In this document: positions 61,015 through 64,000 of the stretch, piece by piece
Layout: each line of letters opens with the position of its first letter
Position numbering within the stretch: position 1 is the first letter of the stretch
Source of the DNA: a virus
IMG/VR virus record: IMGVR_UViG_3300023184_000107
Span: 1 to 64,000 of that record
Direction: 5' to 3' (one strand)
Length of the DNA stretch: 64,000 nucleotides
The notes under the pieces: generated by a model
Told to the model about the DNA's origin: nothing
The model's database searches: none
The model's input: the letters and a program-made list of their open reading frames with translations, nothing else
Program-made: the position numbers and the translations under genes

Positions 61015-61043
61015 TTGACATTTACCCTCTATAGGGGTATAAT
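61015..61043 (+). promoter_or_regulatory. Consensus promoter with dyad in spacer
   Basis: TTGACA, 17-bp spacer, TATAAT. The spacer and -10 contain TACCC-TCTATA-GGGGTA, a possible operator. Leader of about 85 nt with a tiny ORF (61073-61111). Confidence 0.88.
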
Positions 61044-61128
61044 ATACCCTATGAACACAGAATAATAAATTTATGTGCTCAATAGCCCTAGCATTAAATG
61101 CTAGTTATTAACTCTAGAAAGGCAATTA

Positions 61129-62154
61129 ATGTGGTCAATACAAACGCCTTCTAGCGGTCTTACTAATAAATATACAATTCCAGTCGATGGGGTTGTAAGT
61201 ATAGTAAAGCCAAAAGGAGTATGGGTTGAAGCTTATGTCAATGACGTAAAAGCTCAAGATTTTCAAATACCTGTAAAGGTAGGAGATGAAGTTTATTTTG
61301 ACGTAAAAAATAAACTAGGCATGCCAGTTACTGTGGCATTAGAATATGCAGGCAACACAAATTTAATCGAAGTTGCTTCAACAGACGCTATGTATAGCGA
61401 TATAAAGGAAGATGATATGACACCAAATGACGCAATTAATTTATTTGCTAACCCTAATCAGGGTGGTAATATGGGTGGAACACTTGGAGGTGGTTTAGGA
61501 GCAGGTTTAGTGGGTGGACTGTTAGGAACAGCACTATTCGGACGTAATGGTCTAAATGGTGGACTAGGTAACGATGGTGGTGGTGTTACAGCTACAGGCT
61601 TAGCTGACATGAGTTTAATGCAAGCTATTGGAGCAGTAGATAAATCAGTAGCAGTAAATGCTGCCGCTTTTGAAGCATCACAAGCTACACAAAGCTTAGG
61701 CTTAACAACTCAATTTAACAATCAAACTGCAGCTTTGTCTAACCAGTTAATGAATCTTAATACTGTTGTAATGCAAGGTAATGCAGCGCTTAACCAAAGC
61801 ATCTTGGAAAATCGTTATGAACTATCTAGAGATGTTTCTAATGATGGTGACAAGACTCGTGCTCTAATCACACAACAGTACGAAATTAACCTACAACGTC
61901 AATTGGCTGATGCAAATGCAGCAATCATTGAACTACGTGGTAATAATGGTTTACAAAGTGCTGCTGCTGGCATTACTCTTACTAATACCAATAACATCAA
62001 TCAGATGCAACAACAATCTCAGCAACAAGCTCAGTATGCGCAATTGGCTAATATGATCTATGGTTTAGGTCAAAACATTACAAATGGTGCAATCAATGTT
62101 GGTAGTGGAACACAAACAGCTAATCCAACAAATACGAACACTAGTATTCGTTAA
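61129..62154 (+). CDS. Virion structural protein
   Basis: 341 residues. N-terminal beta domain (SSGLTNKYTIPVDGVVSIVK, DFQIPVKVGDEVYFDVKNKL), Gly-rich hydrophobic stretch (GGGLGAGLVGGLLGTALFG) near 120-145, and a long Gln/Asn-rich helical C-terminus. Starts the structural block driven by a consensus promoter. Similar Gly-rich proteins are virion components; exact role unknown. Confidence 0.65.
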   Translation: MWSIQTPSSGLTNKYTIPVDGVVSIVKPKGVWVEAYVNDVKAQDFQIPVKVGDEVYFDVKNKLGMPVTVALEYAGNTNLIEVASTDAMYSDIKEDDMTPNDAINLFANPNQGGNMGGTLGGGLGAGLVGGLLGTALFGRNGLNGGLGNDGGGVTATGLADMSLMQAIGAVDKSVAVNAAAFEASQATQSLGLTTQFNNQTAALSNQLMNLNTVVMQGNAALNQSILENRYELSRDVSNDGDKTRALITQQYEINLQRQLADANAAIIELRGNNGLQSAAAGITLTNTNNINQMQQQSQQQAQYAQLANMIYGLGQNITNGAINVGSGTQTANPTNTNTSIR

Positions 62155-62162
62155 TTATTAAG

Positions 62163-62195
62163 CCCCTTGTAGTCATAAGCCACAAGGGGTTTTTA
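62163..62195 (+). terminator. Terminator
   Basis: CCCCTTGT / ACAAGGGG stem followed by TTTTT. Confidence 0.88.
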
Positions 62196-62207
62196 TAAGG
62201 AGTATTT

Positions 62208-62711
62208 ATGTTACAAATGCAGAGTATAGGTCCGCCTTTTGGATTACTTCAAAATCAATATCTACCTTTTGTACCCCCATATATTGACGATAGAGATCTA
62301 ATTATTGACTACCGCTCTTCAGGGAGTGTTGGACCTGTTGGGCCAACAGGTCCAACAGGTCCAACAGGTCCAACAGGTCCAACAGGTCCAACAGGTCCAA
62401 CAGGCCCAACAGGCCCAGCTGGTACAGTAGCTAATGTGCCTGTTTCGCTAATTGATGCAGCCACTTATACACCTGCCGCTGATGAGTATTTTTTAGGGGT
62501 TATCTATAATGGGGCCGTTACAGTCACGTTACCGGCTAGTATTACTGGCAAGGTTTATGTTATCAAAGATAGTGTCGGCGATAGTAACGCGAATCCTATT
62601 ACGATTTTAGCTGTTGGTTCTACTATTGACGATTTGACGTCCTATAGTCTTAATATAGATTGGTCTAGTGTAACGCTTGTTTATAACGGTATAGAGTGGA
62701 ATGTTATATGA
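62208..62711 (+). CDS. Collagen-like virion / fibre protein
   Basis: 167 residues. A run of GPT triplets (residues about 45-75, ten or so repeats) forms a collagen-like trimerising stalk; the DNA is an ACAGGTCC-type 9-bp tandem repeat prone to length change. The C-terminal 85 residues ([29 protein letters not shown]) resemble modules in the next three genes. RBS AAGGAG. Confidence 0.8.
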   Translation: MLQMQSIGPPFGLLQNQYLPFVPPYIDDRDLIIDYRSSGSVGPVGPTGPTGPTGPTGPTGPTGPTGPTGPAGTVANVPVSLIDAATYTPAADEYFLGVIYNGAVTVTLPASITGKVYVIKDSVGDSNANPITILAVGSTIDDLTSYSLNIDWSSVTLVYNGIEWNVI

Positions 62712-63259
62712 GTTATTCAGCACCCTTAACTTCAATAACAGACTTTGGTGTAATGAAAACTGGTACTGGATTAACTAGCACTAATGGGGTAGTTTCAGCT
62801 ACTCTAGGTTTATTAAACTACGGATTTTTTACTAATGGTACACAAACTAATCCAGTAGCAAACACTGCTAATATAGTTACTCTTGGTAACACAGGCCCTA
62901 TCAACGGTATAAGTGTAGTAGGCGGTACCGATATTACTGTAGTTAATACCGGTACGTATACTGTAATGTATACTGTATTAGTGGGTAAAACCTCTGGCGG
63001 TACAGATACTATAAGTTTTTGGTTACGCTATAATGGCACAGATATAGCCTTATCTAGTCAAGACTTGCAACTTACTAATACTTTAGCACAAGTTTTTACT
63101 TCAGGTAACTTTACCTTAGATATGGCAGCAGGTAGCAATCTTCAACTATGTTGGTCGAGTGCAGATACAACTTCAGCTCTTACAGCTTTACCAGCAAGAA
63201 TTACTCCAGTAAGGCCTACTGGTGCTAGTGCTAAAATAACATTAACAAGGATTTCATAA
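62708..63259 (+). CDS. Virion protein with TNF/C1q-like jelly roll
   Basis: 183 residues from ATG 62708 overlapping the previous stop (ATGA). [20 protein letters not shown], then a beta-sandwich ([46 protein letters not shown]) like the C1q/TNF-type head domains of receptor-binding or decoration proteins. Confidence 0.65.
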   Translation: MSYSAPLTSITDFGVMKTGTGLTSTNGVVSATLGLLNYGFFTNGTQTNPVANTANIVTLGNTGPINGISVVGGTDITVVNTGTYTVMYTVLVGKTSGGTDTISFWLRYNGTDIALSSQDLQLTNTLAQVFTSGNFTLDMAAGSNLQLCWSSADTTSALTALPARITPVRPTGASAKITLTRIS

Positions 63260-63561
63260 TGGCCCTTAGTTTAGACACAGTAATAGTAACCACATCTCCG
63301 TATACTATGGATAAGGATAAAGACCTATTTCTAGTAAATCGTACTGGCCCTTCTTCACTTATATTACCTGTTTTGAATAACAGTGATAAAGGCAAAAGTT
63401 TTTATATTAAAGACGCTTCAGGTACCTCAACAACTAACCCTATTACTATCACCGCACCAAGTAATAAAACAATTAATGGGGTCTCTTTCGCTATGCTAAA
63501 TGGAGCCTATAGTCACATACAAGTGGCTTATGATGGCACTAACTGGCTAATTATAGCATAA
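63259..63561 (+). CDS. Small virion protein with repeated module
   Basis: 100 residues; FLVNRTGPSSLILPVLNNSD, KGKSFYIKDASGTSTTNPIT, then VAYDGTNWLIIA. The 'xYxIKDxxG...NPITI...YdGxxW' module is shared with the C-terminus of 62208 and with 63578. Confidence 0.65.
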   Translation: MALSLDTVIVTTSPYTMDKDKDLFLVNRTGPSSLILPVLNNSDKGKSFYIKDASGTSTTNPITITAPSNKTINGVSFAMLNGAYSHIQVAYDGTNWLIIA

Positions 63562-63577
63562 CTTTAGGAAAAAATAA

Positions 63578-64000
63578 ATGGCATATAATACACCACTAGC
63601 CTCAACAACGCAATTTGGCGTTGTAGAAGTAGGCACAAATATAGACGTAGTAGCAGGGGTAATTGATTTACCCCAAAGTGTAGCGACTACAGCAAATCCG
63701 ACGTTTGCAACGTTAACTAGTACTGGAGCAGTAACTGACACAGGCAATCGTGTGATCACTACTCTAACAGCTGGTACAAATATAACGATTACAGGCACCG
63801 CACCCTCTCTAACCATTAATGCTACTACAGCACCTAATGTACCAACTAGACTAGTTGCGGCCACAGGCCCTATTTTAACTACGGACTACTACGTAGGGGT
63901 AATTGCTGTAGCACCCATCACGCTAACCTTACCAGCTGGTGTGGCGGGGGATGAGTATGTGATTAAGTCTGAATTTGGAAATCTAGGCAATGTAACAATT
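63578..64000 (+). CDS. Virion protein (partial at window end)
   Basis: Open to the window edge, 141 codons seen. MAYNTPLASTTQFGVVEVGT at the start matches 62708 ([12 protein letters not shown]); later VVAATGP-type and TLPAGVAGDEYVIKSEFGNL repeats the module of 62208/63259. RBS TAGGAA. Confidence 0.65.
   Translation, partial: MAYNTPLASTTQFGVVEVGTNIDVVAGVIDLPQSVATTANPTFATLTSTGAVTDTGNRVITTLTAGTNITITGTAPSLTINATTAPNVPTRLVAATGPILTTDYYVGVIAVAPITLTLPAGVAGDEYVIKSEFGNLGNVTI

Overview
The window is a continuous stretch of a tailed dsDNA phage genome (Caudoviricetes, siphovirus-like). It holds a complete packaging and head-tail module, a large tRNA cluster, and a replication module. Gene content and order in that module (split NAD+-dependent ligase, D5-like DNA-binding protein, DnaB-type helicase, primase, family A polymerase, SF2 helicase, SbcD/SbcC, resolvase-like nuclease, flap nuclease, dUTPase) resemble the T5 early/replication region. 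There are no integrase, excisionase or lysogeny genes, so a virulent life cycle is likely. Host-type sigma70 promoters, E. coli-type DnaA boxes (TTATCCACA) and a proteobacterial-style tmRNA tag (ANDTQFALAA) point to a proteobacterial, possibly betaproteobacterial, host; that is inference.

Layout. (1) 1-12,300, leftward: terS, a TPR/glycosyltransferase gene, terL, HNH nuclease, portal, a fused protease-capsid protein with a probable internal start, connector genes, tail terminator, a free-standing GIY-YIG nuclease, major tail protein, and tail chaperones linked by a -1 frameshift. (2) 12,300-18,700, rightward: many small genes separated by palindromic repeats, including a 12-copy DnaA-box array at 13.15-13.31 kb, a SprT-like protease, a HAD phosphatase, a DnaQ-like exonuclease and a SemiSWEET-like membrane protein. 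(3) 18,990-26,180, leftward: metallophosphoesterase, ThyX, NAD-dependent epimerase, a string of overlapping small genes, and a SleB-type endolysin. (4) 26,300-40,400, rightward: small enzymes plus 27 tRNA genes that cover all 20 amino acids, one extra tRNA-like element, a circularly permuted two-piece tmRNA, several promoter-driven or stem-closed structured RNAs, UvsE, Dps-like, ClpP-like and glycosyltransferase genes. (5) 40,400-60,900: the replication, recombination and nucleotide module, ending with a B12-dependent ribonucleotide reductase. (6) 61,000-64,000: virion genes with a collagen-like protein and repeated C-terminal modules.

How it works together. Most rightward genes are served by promoters of one design (AAATTTACACTTG, 17-bp spacer, TATAAT), several of them placed so that the mRNA would be leaderless. 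The phage supplies its own translation support (tRNAs including an initiator-like tRNA, a tmRNA and a ClpP-like protease), nucleotide supply (NrdJ, ThyX, dUTPase, a DUF5664 hydrolase), and replication and repair. The main unusual signals are the permuted tmRNA, tRNA-trailing stem-loops that sequester the CCA end, the DnaA-box array, and a 12-mer (GACCCTAAGCTG) present in nine exact copies.
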